A stretch of 27,232 nucleotides of DNA from a virus. The DNA lies in the IMG/VR virus record IMGVR_UViG_3300044631_002149, positions 1 to 27,232 of that record. The stretch is one strand, 5' to 3'. Below the pieces are notes generated by a model. It did no database searches and was not told the DNA's origin. It worked only from the letters and a program-made list of their open reading frames with translations. This document shows positions 5,656-12,078 of this stretch, piece after piece (positions within the stretch are counted from its first letter, which is position 1; the number at the start of each line of letters is the position of its first letter). A program made the translations under genes and the position numbers.

Positions 5656-6330
5656 ATGACGCTCACGCCGGAAGAAATCGCTGCGCTGCAGGAAAGGGCC
5701 GCAAGGGCAGAAGAGCTGGAGCAGCGTCTTGCTGCAGTCGATGGCAAGAAGGGCGAGATTCTGGACGAAAAGAAGCAGCTGCAGCAGCAGCTGAAGGAAT
5801 TGCAGGATCGGGAAGATGCCCGCAAGAAAAAGGAGCTGGAAGAGCAGGGCAAAACTGCTGAGCTGCTGGAGCGCGAGCGCAAGGAAAAGGAAGAGCTGCA
5901 AAAACAAATTGCAGAGAAGGATCAGGCCATCCAGCAAGCTGAAGAGCAGCGCACCAAGGATCGGCTGCGGGCTGATTTTGTTGCCGGCGTGGGCAGCGAA
6001 GCGTTTGCGCCGATGCAGCTCTGGGCGCTGTTTCAGTCTGCTGTGCAGGACAAGGACGGCAAAACAGTGGTGCTGTTCAGGGGCGCTGAAGTGACCCCTG
6101 GCGAGCTGGCCGGCAAGCTGCGCAACGACGCCGAGTACGCCCATCACCTCAAGCCCAGGGGGGCAGGCGGCATGGGCTCAAGGCCGGCCAGCGGCGACCC
6201 CATCGAGGTTTCGGGCAACCCGTACCTGCCTGGCGGCAATGTGACCCAGCGCATCACGTTGGAACTCGACAACCCAGACCTTGCTGCTAAGCTCAAGGCT
6301 GAAGCGGCTGCCGCCGCGAGCAAAGGGTGA
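5656..6330 (+). CDS. Capsid scaffolding protein
   Basis: 224 aa. Residues ~5-105 form an uninterrupted charged coiled coil (EELEQRLAAVDGKKGEILDE, KKQLQQQLKELQDREDARKK and on), followed by a small globular part with ADFVAGVGSEAFAPMQLWAL and a flexible Gly/Pro-rich segment before an Ala/Lys-rich tail. This is the standard build of siphovirus scaffolds, which guide coat protein into a procapsid and then leave or are digested. It lies directly before the major capsid gene. Start: ATG 5656, 23 nt after a TACACT box; the frame extends upstream but the promoter lies within that extension. The leader is C/A-rich with no Shine-Dalgarno. No protease motif is visible. Confidence 0.8.
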   Translation: MTLTPEEIAALQERAARAEELEQRLAAVDGKKGEILDEKKQLQQQLKELQDREDARKKKELEEQGKTAELLERERKEKEELQKQIAEKDQAIQQAEEQRTKDRLRADFVAGVGSEAFAPMQLWALFQSAVQDKDGKTVVLFRGAEVTPGELAGKLRNDAEYAHHLKPRGAGGMGSRPASGDPIEVSGNPYLPGGNVTQRITLELDNPDLAAKLKAEAAAAASKG

Positions 6331-6401
6331 GGCTGCGCTGATCCCCGAGCACAACATGACTGCTGCGCGGTCGTGTCAACGCAAACCTTGCTTTTCCTCC
6401 A

Positions 6402-7493
6402 GTGGCCTATCTCGGCAACCTCGGCGGAACGTTTCAGAGCGATGTTGCGAGCCTGACACGGCTGGCGACTTCTGCACCGTTCGCCCAATACCTCCAAGAG
6501 CAGATTTTCCTGCAATCCCGCATGATCCGCTCGGGGATCATTGCAACCAACCCCGGCCTGACTGCCACCACCGGCACTCGGATCGAGGCGCCTTTCTTCA
6601 AGCCGCTCAACCCGGTTGAAGAGCGCATGACCTCCAGCGACGATTGGGGCACTTCTGGCGAAGGTCACTTCACTTTCCAGAAGATCCAGGCCAGTACGCA
6701 GTACGCCACCATCACCCATCGCGGTTTTGCTTACGCCATTGACAAGCTGACCCGGCTTGCCATTGGCGAAGATCCGATGGTGGTACTGTCCAGCCAGCTT
6801 GCGCCGGCAATGGACAAGCTGCGCACTGCCAAGTTCATCTCCCAGATGGAAGGTCTGCTTGGCACTGGTGGCCCGCTGAATGCCACCAACAACCTGAACA
6901 AGTCCGTCACCACTGGCGCCGGTGAGGCCAACTACCTCACCGCCGGCAATGTGATCGAGGCTCGTTACAAGCTCAATGAGCGCCAGAGCGAAATCACGAC
7001 TATCGTGATGCACTCGCTGGTTGCTGCTTACCTTGAGCAGATCGGTCAGCTCACTTTCTACCCCGCCGGCAACCTGGCTTCTGGCCAGAACATTGCATTC
7101 GGCGCTGGTGGCGTGAACATCCGCGACACTTCGATTGGCTACTTCGCCGGTCTGCAAGTGGTCGTTGATGATCAATGCCCGATCATCGGCACCTCTGGCC
7201 AACAGCGGCAGTTCGTCTGCTATCTGGCCGGCAATGGCGTGATGCAGGAAGGCGACCAGATCCCTATGGAGATCGAGCCCGATCGCAATGCGCCCAGCAA
7301 GCAAGATGGTATCATCATCGACTACCATCATGTGCAGCACATTCCGGGTACTTCGTGGAATGCCAACTTCGACAATCCCACGAATGCACAGCTGGCGACT
7401 GGCGCTAACTTCAGCCTGGTGTATGGCGATGCTCGCCTTATTCCTGCAGTGCGAATTTTGGTGAACAGTCCCTACGGGGGAACGGTCTCTTAG
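6402..7493 (+). CDS. Major capsid protein
   Basis: 363 aa from GTG 6402. Features typical of HK97-fold coat proteins of the Gp13/coat-like group are seen: an N-terminal block with RLATSAPFAQYLQEQIFLQS, a central QYATITHRGFAYAIDKLTRL, then TTIVMHSLVAAYLEQIGQLT and a late IGYFAGLQVVVDDQCPI ('VMHS...', 'G-x-x-VVVDD-x-P'). Codon choice is strongly biased to C/G third positions, as expected for the most abundant virion protein. It follows scaffold by 71 nt without a promoter, so it is probably co-transcribed. The GTG is preceded by a pyrimidine stretch rather than a Shine-Dalgarno. An ATG at 6356 is in another frame and is not the start. It is followed by a terminator/promoter region and the HNH gene. 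Confidence 0.85.
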   Translation: MAYLGNLGGTFQSDVASLTRLATSAPFAQYLQEQIFLQSRMIRSGIIATNPGLTATTGTRIEAPFFKPLNPVEERMTSSDDWGTSGEGHFTFQKIQASTQYATITHRGFAYAIDKLTRLAIGEDPMVVLSSQLAPAMDKLRTAKFISQMEGLLGTGGPLNATNNLNKSVTTGAGEANYLTAGNVIEARYKLNERQSEITTIVMHSLVAAYLEQIGQLTFYPAGNLASGQNIAFGAGGVNIRDTSIGYFAGLQVVVDDQCPIIGTSGQQRQFVCYLAGNGVMQEGDQIPMEIEPDRNAPSKQDGIIIDYHHVQHIPGTSWNANFDNPTNAQLATGANFSLVYGDARLIPAVRILVNSPYGGTVS

Positions 7494-7509
7494 GACGGGG
7501 CTTTCACGA

Positions 7510-7515
7510 TATACT
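7510..7515 (+). promoter_or_regulatory. Candidate -10 (TATACT) for the HNH gene
   Basis: TATACT lies 26 nt before the ATG at 7542 and immediately before the left arm of the terminator stem. A transcript starting ~7 nt downstream would skip most of the left arm and escape termination. Confidence 0.4.
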
Positions 7516-7540
7516 GAGGGGGCCGACACCCCCTCTTTTT
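7516..7540 (+). terminator. Intrinsic terminator after major capsid protein
   Basis: Seven-bp stem GAGGGGG (7516-7522)/CCCCCTC (7529-7535), 6-nt loop, then TTTTT (7536-7540). It ends one base before the HNH start codon. Confidence 0.75.
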
Positions 7541-7541
7541 C

Positions 7542-8078
7542 ATGGCCGAAATTGAATGGCGCGACATTCCGGGATACCCCGGCTACCAAGCCAGCGCGTG
7601 CGGACGGGTACGCTCGCTAGAGCGCAGGATTGTTTTCAGGGACGGCAGGTCGAGAGTATTCCCCAGCGTGGTATTGCGTCAAGCGAATCACTCTGCTGGA
7701 TATTTACAGGTTGCGCTTGGCGCAAACAATAGCAGAACCGTGCATACGCTTGTTGCGGCAACTTTTTTGGGCGAGCGCGAAAGCATGTGGGTTAATCACA
7801 AAAACGGCAACAAGAAAGATAATAGAGTCAAAAACCTTGAATGGGTTTCTCCCAGTGACAACCAAAGGCACGCGGTAGCCACGGGCCTGTCACCAAAGCC
7901 GCCGCTAAAAAGAGGCACCGATCAGCACAAGGCTCGTCTTGACGAAGAAAAGGTGAGAAAGATTAGGGCGCAATATGCAGAGGGCGCTGGCATTGCCAGG
8001 CTCGCAAGGGAATACAATGTTGGCGAGTCCACAATCAGAAACGTGGTTCAGCGCAACTCCTGGGCCTGGCTCGACTAG
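7542..8078 (+). CDS. Free-standing HNH homing endonuclease (NUMOD4-HNH_3-HTH)
   Basis: 178 aa. The N-terminus IEWRDIPGYPGYQASACGRVRS (split here as residues 4-25) is a NUMOD4 DNA-binding motif. Residues 66-108 are an HNH_3 nuclease: H68, N85-H86, N90, N94, N98-LEW. Residues ~133-172 (KVRKIRAQYAEGAGIARLAR then YNVGESTIRNVV) are a helix-turn-helix. Known: such enzymes nick or cut phage DNA to spread their own gene into allelic sites. It sits alone between capsid and a small virion gene, within its own promoter/terminator. Its start codon lies inside a repeated intergenic sequence, and its codon use is more A/T-rich than the capsid gene before it; both suggest later arrival. Confidence 0.9.
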   Translation: MAEIEWRDIPGYPGYQASACGRVRSLERRIVFRDGRSRVFPSVVLRQANHSAGYLQVALGANNSRTVHTLVAATFLGERESMWVNHKNGNKKDNRVKNLEWVSPSDNQRHAVATGLSPKPPLKRGTDQHKARLDEEKVRKIRAQYAEGAGIARLAREYNVGESTIRNVVQRNSWAWLD

Positions 8079-8088
8079 CCCTGCGCTG

Positions 8089-8127
8089 ACGATGGATCAG
8101 GGGGCTCCGGCCCCCTTTTTCATGGCC
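8089..8127 (+). repeat. Right copy of the imperfect direct repeat flanking the HNH gene
   Basis: Counterpart of 7506-7547: ACGAT at 8089-8093, GC-rich hairpin, then TTTTTCATGGCC (8116-8127). In this copy ATGGCC is followed by TGA, giving only a two-codon frame. Confidence 0.5.
8100..8120 (+). terminator. Intrinsic terminator after the HNH gene
   Basis: Stem GGGGGC (8100-8105)/GCCCCC (8110-8115) closed by a TCCG tetraloop in a C(UCCG)G context, a stable UNCG-type loop, followed by TTTTT (8116-8120). Confidence 0.8.
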
Positions 8128-8137
8128 TGATCTGGGC

Positions 8138-8143
8138 TATGCT
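8138..8143 (+). promoter_or_regulatory. Candidate -10 (TATGCT) for the 73-aa gene
   Basis: TATGCT lies 26 nt before the ATG at 8170, about 17 nt after the T-tract of the terminator. The T-tract is placed where a -35 would be but matches the consensus poorly. Confidence 0.45.
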
Positions 8144-8169
8144 GGAGACTGAGCCCCGCATCTACTCAG

Positions 8170-8391
8170 ATGGCTTCCTTCAATTCCGTCAAGGCCAAGA
8201 AAGGTCAACTCGACCTTGAAGTTGGCGTCACTGTCGCCAACCTGCCCGCCGCCTCCACCTATACCGGCTGGCCCATCCGCGTAGTCACCGACGCCACCTC
8301 CCCCGCTGTCGGCTCTGCACCTACCGGCGGTGGTTCCGCCAAGGCCCTGGTGTGGAACAACGGCACCGCTTGGCGCGTGTTTGCGGTCTGA
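8170..8391 (+). CDS. Small virion-type protein (73 aa)
   Basis: The C-terminal pattern AKALVWNNGTAWRVFA is like that found at the end of small capsid-decoration or fibre domains ('...V-x-(S/N)-(D/N)-G-x-x-W-R-x-V'). The rest is Ala/Thr/Gly-rich and beta-prone (LDLEVGVTVANLPAASTYTG). Codon use is strongly C-ending, like the capsid and major tail genes, which suggests high expression. It has its own promoter between two terminators and lies 5 nt before the adaptor gene. A head decoration protein is the best guess by size, position and codon use, but no family is certain. Confidence 0.65.
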   Translation: MASFNSVKAKKGQLDLEVGVTVANLPAASTYTGWPIRVVTDATSPAVGSAPTGGGSAKALVWNNGTAWRVFAV

Positions 8392-8396
8392 TCGCC

Positions 8397-8963
8397 ATGA
8401 GCAGCGTCCGCTGGTGGCCGTGGCATCGCCTGGCCGAGCCCTACCCTCGTCCGGCCATCAGCGGCGAGCCGGCGTGCAACTGCACGCCCCCCGAGCTGAT
8501 CGAGGTGGCCGATGCGGATGCCTACATGGCGACCACGCTCAAGGCGGCCACTTGGGCGGCGCTCAGCTCAACCCAGAAAGGGCAGGCGCTCAAGTCTGCC
8601 CAGGATGCACTGCGCACGTTGCGCTGGTGTACGGATGAAGAAACATGCTGCGGCAGGGATCTGGAGGATAGCTACACGGCTGCCGCTTCAGAGCTGGCGC
8701 TTGTATTGTTTAACGATAGTACGGCAGTATTTGGCGCCGCCGATCAACTGCCCAAGCCCGTTGTATCGAGAGAAAAGCTGGGCGATCTGGAGCAATGGTT
8801 TTTCTCTCCCGCGCAAATCCGTAGCCCAAGCGTACTGCCGAATGATGGGCGTGTTGGCAGGCAGTCGCCAACAGTGCTACGCCTGTACCCGTGGCTGCTT
8901 GATTTAATCGGCTGCTGGGTGTCGCGCAAGAATGAAACGGTCATTCCATTGTTTCGAGGGTAA
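8397..8963 (+). CDS. Head-tail adaptor (neck) protein, DnaT/gp6-like
   Basis: 188 aa from ATG 8397. The core EVADADAYMATTLKAATWAA, LSSTQKGQALKSAQDALRTL then YTAAASELALVLF follows the four-helix pattern of phage adaptor proteins ('A-D-A-Y...W-x-A-L-S...K-x-x-A-L-x-x-A-x-x-x-L'), which bind the underside of the portal ring. The first ~35 residues (with CNC) and the C-terminal ~70 residues (ending WLLDLIGCWVSRKNETVIPL) are less standard. The frame is open upstream to 8352, but that would overlap the preceding gene by 40 nt; ATG 8397 leaves a 5-nt gap. Order before closure, gp10-like and terminator genes is as in other siphoviruses. Confidence 0.65.
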   Translation: MSSVRWWPWHRLAEPYPRPAISGEPACNCTPPELIEVADADAYMATTLKAATWAALSSTQKGQALKSAQDALRTLRWCTDEETCCGRDLEDSYTAAASELALVLFNDSTAVFGAADQLPKPVVSREKLGDLEQWFFSPAQIRSPSVLPNDGRVGRQSPTVLRLYPWLLDLIGCWVSRKNETVIPLFRG

Positions 8964-9446
8964 ATGAGTGCTCCGCAAGATGCTTGGGCTAAACCACTGG
9001 TCAAGCGGCTTGTTGATCGCTTCCGCTCGCAAGCGCTTTCCTACATTCGCATCACCCCCGGCACTTACGACGAAACAACCGGCACGGCAACCGTAACTGA
9101 AACCGTCATTCCCGCTGCCGGCGCTGTTGTCAAGTCAATGCAAGGCGAGCGCGACGGGGTGCAGCAGGGGCATGAAGTTGAAGTATGGATTGACCATGAA
9201 ACGGTGCCGTGGCCGATCACGACCAATGATCGCCTGCAATATCTGGGCAAGCGATGGAAGATCACGGCAATCGACCCCACCTATGGCAGCGGCGGCGACC
9301 CGCCTACTGGGGCAATTTATCTGACCACGCTTGATGGCAAGATTATTACAACGCTTGACGGCAAGGCGCTGATTGTGCAGGGACCGCAAAATGCCCCGGC
9401 CCAATTTAACATGTACGCCAGCAAGGTAACAGCGAAGGCGGAATAA
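8964..9446 (+). CDS. Head closure / neck protein candidate
   Basis: 160 aa, beginning directly after the stop of the adaptor gene. It is mostly beta: YIRITPGTYDETTGTATVTE, then PWPITTNDRLQYLGKRWKIT ending AIDPTYGSGG, the kind of small beta-barrel ('D-x-L-x-Y-x-G-x-x-W-x-I-x-x-I') seen in head-closure proteins that plug the neck after packaging. A short internal duplication, TTLDGKIITTLDGKALIV, lies near residues 117-135. The place between adaptor and gp10-like gene is the usual one. The assignment rests on fold pattern and order, not on a clear family match. Confidence 0.55.
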   Translation: MSAPQDAWAKPLVKRLVDRFRSQALSYIRITPGTYDETTGTATVTETVIPAAGAVVKSMQGERDGVQQGHEVEVWIDHETVPWPITTNDRLQYLGKRWKITAIDPTYGSGGDPPTGAIYLTTLDGKIITTLDGKALIVQGPQNAPAQFNMYASKVTAKAE

Positions 9447-10093
9447 TGGCAAGACGTGCCCCGAGAAGAGCCGGCAAAGGTTTTGGCAATGACCTGCGCA
9501 ATCTGCCGCCCGATATTCGCAAGGCTGCTTTCGATGCGTTGCGCAATGCCGCAAAGGAAGTATTGAATGATCTTGCGGAGATCAGCCCGAACTGGGGCGG
9601 GGCGTTTAGGGAAAGTTGGTACGTCGAGACAGCCGATGGCAAAAGAGGCGCAAGGCCCACGGGCGAAAATGGTAAATACAATCTGTTTAACATCCCTCAG
9701 CTTGGCACGCAAAGCCGCACCGCCAGGGGGCAATTCGGCCCTGTCGTTCCGCCAGCCAACAAGGTCCAGCTTTTTATCGGCAACTCGGCTCCATACGCAA
9801 CGCAAGCGATGGATTTGGAGCCTTACGAATACCCGAACCTGCCCAAAGGCGAAAGACTGCCGCCGCCCAAGGGAAAGATTTACGAAGCTGGCATCAGGCC
9901 AGCGGGCGCTATGCGTGGAGACATTGAGCCGCTTGGCTTTGGTGATAATATGCCCCCGCCGAACCGTTCCACCGCACCGCTGCATTGGTACTCTACCTAC
10001 ATGGGCGGCGGTGCATTTACAGCCGCTTTTAACAAGGGCGCCAAAGCAGGCTTCCTTGAGGCCCGCAATCGTCCGCGCCCCGTGCAGCAATGA
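9446..10093 (+). CDS. HK97 gp10-like neck/tail-completion protein
   Basis: 215 aa; ATG overlaps the previous stop by one base (TAATG). An N-terminal basic stretch (MARRAPRRAGKG) is followed by a helix ALRNAAKEVLNDLAEISP, then WGGAFRESWYVET and a late 'LFIGNSAPYATQAM', matching the gp10-like pattern of a helix, a 'TGxLRxSW'-type strand and 'NxxPYAxxxE'. These proteins sit at the head-tail joint. It is longer than usual (about 120-150 aa) because of a Pro/Gly-rich C-terminal part with a candidate aromatic patch (HWYSTYMGG). It overlaps the next gene by 4 nt (ATGA). Confidence 0.6.
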   Translation: MARRAPRRAGKGFGNDLRNLPPDIRKAAFDALRNAAKEVLNDLAEISPNWGGAFRESWYVETADGKRGARPTGENGKYNLFNIPQLGTQSRTARGQFGPVVPPANKVQLFIGNSAPYATQAMDLEPYEYPNLPKGERLPPPKGKIYEAGIRPAGAMRGDIEPLGFGDNMPPPNRSTAPLHWYSTYMGGGAFTAAFNKGAKAGFLEARNRPRPVQQ

Positions 10094-10530
10094 CCGTACT
10101 ACAGCAAATCCGTGGCATCTATGAGCGCATTGTGATTGATGCTGCTGACCCGGTGCCAACATTTGTCGAGAATCAATCGGCAGTGGACTTTAATGCGCTG
10201 AGCGAGTATTGCCTGATTCGTGTTAATTTTGGGCTCATACAAGAGCCCGTGATTGGGGCGCAAGCGCAATGGCATGTGCGCGGTGCGTTGGTGTGCGAAA
10301 TCTACTCACGCAAAAATATCGGCCCTGGTCGTGGCATCGAAATCGCGGCGCCGATCATCGAGGCGCTCAGCGCCCTCAATGCCCCCACCCCGCCGGCAGC
10401 TCAGGAGATCATCGCTCGCGTCGGCCCCGTGACCGGCCCTACGCAGGCGCAGCTGCAGGACAGGCCGCATCACTTCACGCGCTTTTCGATGCCGTTCCTG
10501 GCCCGTAGCCGGCCCGTCTTGGCACCGTAG
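10090..10530 (+). CDS. Tail terminator candidate (gpU / DUF4128-like)
   Basis: 146 aa, ATGA overlap with the preceding gene. An N-terminal helix (VLQQIRGIYERIVIDA) is followed by alternating strands, 'WHVRGALVCEIYSR', a helix 'GRGIEIAAPIIEALSAL', and a final 'HHFTRFSMPFLARS'. This helix-strand-helix-strand plan and the position just before the major tail gene are those of tail terminators, which cap the growing tube and bind the neck. No exact family signature is visible. Confidence 0.55.
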   Translation: MTVLQQIRGIYERIVIDAADPVPTFVENQSAVDFNALSEYCLIRVNFGLIQEPVIGAQAQWHVRGALVCEIYSRKNIGPGRGIEIAAPIIEALSALNAPTPPAAQEIIARVGPVTGPTQAQLQDRPHHFTRFSMPFLARSRPVLAP

Positions 10531-10542
10531 CCGTGATTGCCG

Positions 10543-10548
10543 TAGACT
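10543..10548 (+). promoter_or_regulatory. Candidate -10 (TAGACT) for the major tail gene
   Basis: TAGACT lies 42 nt before the ATG at 10591, a longer leader than at most genes. TGAT upstream (10533-10536) is also present before the 8138 and 11484 boxes. Confidence 0.3.
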
Positions 10549-10567
10549 GAAGGCTCAAGCTCTACAG

Positions 10568-10582
10568 CCGGCCACGGGCCGG
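10568..10582 (+). promoter_or_regulatory. GC-rich leader hairpin before the major tail gene
   Basis: CCGGCC (10568-10573)/GGCCGG (10577-10582) with an ACG loop ends 8 nt before the start codon. No T-tract follows. It could protect the 5' end of an abundant mRNA or modulate initiation. Confidence 0.35.
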
Positions 10583-10590
10583 ATGCTCCG

Positions 10591-11421
10591 ATGCCCGTTA
10601 CCAACTGCGGTCAAACGACCGTCCTGACCGGCCAGGACGGGATGATCACCATGAAGCCTCCCGGCACGCAAGCCTGCCTGCTGGATTGGACCGACTTCCC
10701 TGTGCCGGTGTCTCCGGCGACCAGCTCGCTGCTCAAGATCCCCGCCAACTCCGACTTCCGCGTGGACGATCCCGTGACCTTCACCGTGAAGGGCACCGCC
10801 GATCTGGACAGCGCCCTGACCGCCAACACGGTCTACTACATCAAGACCCGCCCTTCTGCGACCACCGCGACCATCTCGGCCACCCTGGGCGGCAATGCCA
10901 TCGCCTTCAGCGGCAGCGGCGGCACTGGCTCCGCTGACACCCCTGGCGCCGGCAATCACATCGAGATGAACTTCGCCAGCGCTTTTGCCATGTGCGAAGT
11001 GCCCTCGGTGACGCTGACCATCACCCGCGGCGAGATTGACAACACCGCGCTTCCTTGCAAGCCGGCGGCTGCCGGTGGCGGCCCCAAGGTGGCTCAGTTC
11101 CGGTCTTACCAATCTGGCTTTGCCGATGGCAACGGCACGCTGACACTGCGACTGGTTGAGGACCTGAAGGCTTTTAACAATCGTATCATCCAAGGCACGC
11201 TGTTCAATGATCAGGACGGTGCTGTGCTCAAGGCGTACTTCAACGCTATCGCTGCTTCCGGCGGCGCTGCTGTCGATGACGCTGCCTCTCTTTACAGCGA
11301 GTTTCCTGTCATCCTGCTCGGCTTTGACACTGGCATCAGCCAGGACGAAGGCCCTACTGAGGTGTCCGTGAACTTCCGTATCTCCGGCCAGCCTACGCAC
11401 CTGTTCGGCTTGGCTTTCTGA
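10591..11421 (+). CDS. Major tail (tube) protein
   Basis: 276 aa. It is rich in Thr, Gly, Ala and beta strands and has strongly C-ending codons typical of abundant virion proteins. Landmarks are LTGQDGMITMKPPGTQACLL near the N-terminus, GTADLDSALTANTVYYIKTR in the middle, ITRGEIDNTALPCKPAA, and VNFRISGQPTHLFGLAF at the end. Its place between the terminator candidate and the chaperones identifies it as the tube subunit. The gene at 23519-24574 is a full-length paralogue. Residues ~45-110 (a 'DDPVTFTVKGTADLDSALTA' module) look like an inserted beta domain exposed on the tube. A 26-nt block (10625-10650) is identical to the paralogue (23553-23578). Confidence 0.8.
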   Translation: MPVTNCGQTTVLTGQDGMITMKPPGTQACLLDWTDFPVPVSPATSSLLKIPANSDFRVDDPVTFTVKGTADLDSALTANTVYYIKTRPSATTATISATLGGNAIAFSGSGGTGSADTPGAGNHIEMNFASAFAMCEVPSVTLTITRGEIDNTALPCKPAAAGGGPKVAQFRSYQSGFADGNGTLTLRLVEDLKAFNNRIIQGTLFNDQDGAVLKAYFNAIAASGGAAVDDAASLYSEFPVILLGFDTGISQDEGPTEVSVNFRISGQPTHLFGLAF

Positions 11422-11442
11422 TCACTTGCGGATAACCACACA

Positions 11443-11465
11443 GCGGGGCTCCGGCCCCGCTTTTT
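11443..11465 (+). terminator. Intrinsic terminator after the major tail gene
   Basis: Stem GCGGGGC (11443-11449)/GCCCCGC (11454-11460), C(UCCG)G tetraloop, then TTTTT (11461-11465). It is the same design as the terminator at 8100-8120. Confidence 0.85.
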
Positions 11466-11483
11466 CATGCGCTGATTCGGTGC

Positions 11484-11489
11484 TATGAT
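11484..11489 (+). promoter_or_regulatory. Candidate -10 (TATGAT) for the tail chaperone gene
   Basis: TATGAT lies 23 nt before the ATG at 11513 and 18 nt after the T-tract of the terminator. The leader is pyrimidine-rich without a Shine-Dalgarno. Confidence 0.5.
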
Positions 11490-11512
11490 TCGACCGTTGC
11501 ATTCCCTCTCTC

Positions 11513-11872
11513 ATGGCCAAGAACATCAAGGAACTGCTCAAGCGCACTCGCCAACGCCGCAAGGCTGAGATCACGCTGAGCACGGGCGATGTAATCGAGC
11601 TGTACTTCATGCCTCTCACCGAAGCGGAAGATGAAAAGATCCGCGAAGCAGTCGAAAACGACAAGCGCAACAACGCCTATGGCCTGCGCGTGCTGGTGAA
11701 CAAAGCCGAGTATGAAGACGGCAGCAAGATGTTCACTGTTGGCGACATTGGCATGATGCGCAATGAGTACGCCAAAAGCGACCTGACTGCCATGATGGAA
11801 GCGCTGGTGTTCAACGGGGGCGTACTGGCGAAGGAAGACCCCAAAAGCGATCAAGGAAGCGATCAAGAATGA
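11513..11872 (+). CDS. Tail assembly chaperone, short form (gpG-like)
   Basis: 119 aa between the major tail and tape measure genes, the standard place of the chaperone pair. It starts with basic helix KELLKRTRQRRKAE, has strands ITLSTGDVIELYFMPLTEAE and helices AVENDKRNNAYGLRVLV and NEYAKSDLTAMMEALVFNGG, and ends acidic (AKEDPKSDQGSDQE). In siphoviruses the short form coats the tape measure during assembly. A second frame continues past its stop (see next entry), as in lambda G/GT. ATG 11513 is preceded by CTCTC with no Shine-Dalgarno. Confidence 0.75.
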   Translation: MAKNIKELLKRTRQRRKAEITLSTGDVIELYFMPLTEAEDEKIREAVENDKRNNAYGLRVLVNKAEYEDGSKMFTVGDIGMMRNEYAKSDLTAMMEALVFNGGVLAKEDPKSDQGSDQE

Positions 11873-12047
11873 TCCGCGCTTAATGGTTCGTCTTGCGTTG
11901 TGCAAAGAGCTGGGGATGACACCTTCTCAGCTCAAGCGCGAAGCAACGCAAGACGACATTATTATGTTGGCGGCATATTTCGATATTCTCGCTGACGAAA
12001 TGCCCAAGCCAGGCGCTACGCCTGTCCCGAGCCCCAGAAGGCGCTAG
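11796..12047 (+). CDS. Tail chaperone frameshift extension (gpT-like)
   Basis: A second frame is open from 11796 to TAG 12045-12047 and reads KTPKAIKEAIKNDPRLMVRL, then ELGMTPSQLKREATQDDIIM, then LAAYFDILADEMPKPG. The ending 'DDIIMLAAYFDILADE' is the classic 'E-(L/I)...W/L-A-A-Y' tail of T-type extensions. It lies in the +1 frame relative to the short form, so fusion requires +1 or -2 slippage, not the common -1. Candidate sites in the overlap are the GGGGG run 11816-11820 (codons AAC GGG GGC) for -2 and CCC-A at 11840-11843 for +1. Independent translation from ATG 11883 is an alternative. Confidence 0.7.
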   Translation, partial: WKRWCSTGAYWRRKTPKAIKEAIKNDPRLMVRLALCKELGMTPSQLKREATQDDIIMLAAYFDILADEMPKPGATPVPSPRRR

Positions 12048-12050
12048 TCT
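12045..12050 (+). promoter_or_regulatory. Possible -10 (TAGTCT) for the tape measure gene
   Basis: TAGTCT, which includes the stop codon of the chaperone extension, is 28 nt before the GTG at 12079. It fits the spacing rule but could be coincidence. Confidence 0.25.
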
Positions 12051-12078
12051 GGGGCACTGACACCGGGGCAGGCGGGGC

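Larger units (their letters stand above)
7506..7547 (+). repeat. Left copy of an imperfect direct repeat flanking the HNH gene
   Basis: Shares with 8089-8127 the order ACGAT, a G5 run, a C5 run and TTTTTCATGGCC. The last 12 bases are identical, and here ATGGCC forms the first two codons of the HNH gene. Confidence 0.5.

Noticed and set aside
6356-6619. ATG at 6356 as start for a gene before capsid
   Set aside because: It is in a different frame from the capsid gene and gives a low-quality Arg/Pro/Cys-rich product.
6144-7589. 481-codon minus-strand frame opposite the capsid gene
   Set aside because: It is the mirror of a highly biased, C/G-ending coding sequence; the plus strand has clear scaffold/capsid text and the antisense product has no family-like pattern.
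8122-8130. Two-codon frames ATG-GCC-TGA (8122) and ATG-CGC-TGA (11467) after terminators as minimal regulatory ORFs
   Set aside because: They lie upstream of the -10 boxes, so they would not be in the downstream transcripts; probably remnants of the shared CATG linker.
9317-10162. 281-codon minus-strand frame across the neck genes
   Set aside because: Covers three plus-strand genes with coupled overlaps and has no own promoter or recognisable domain.
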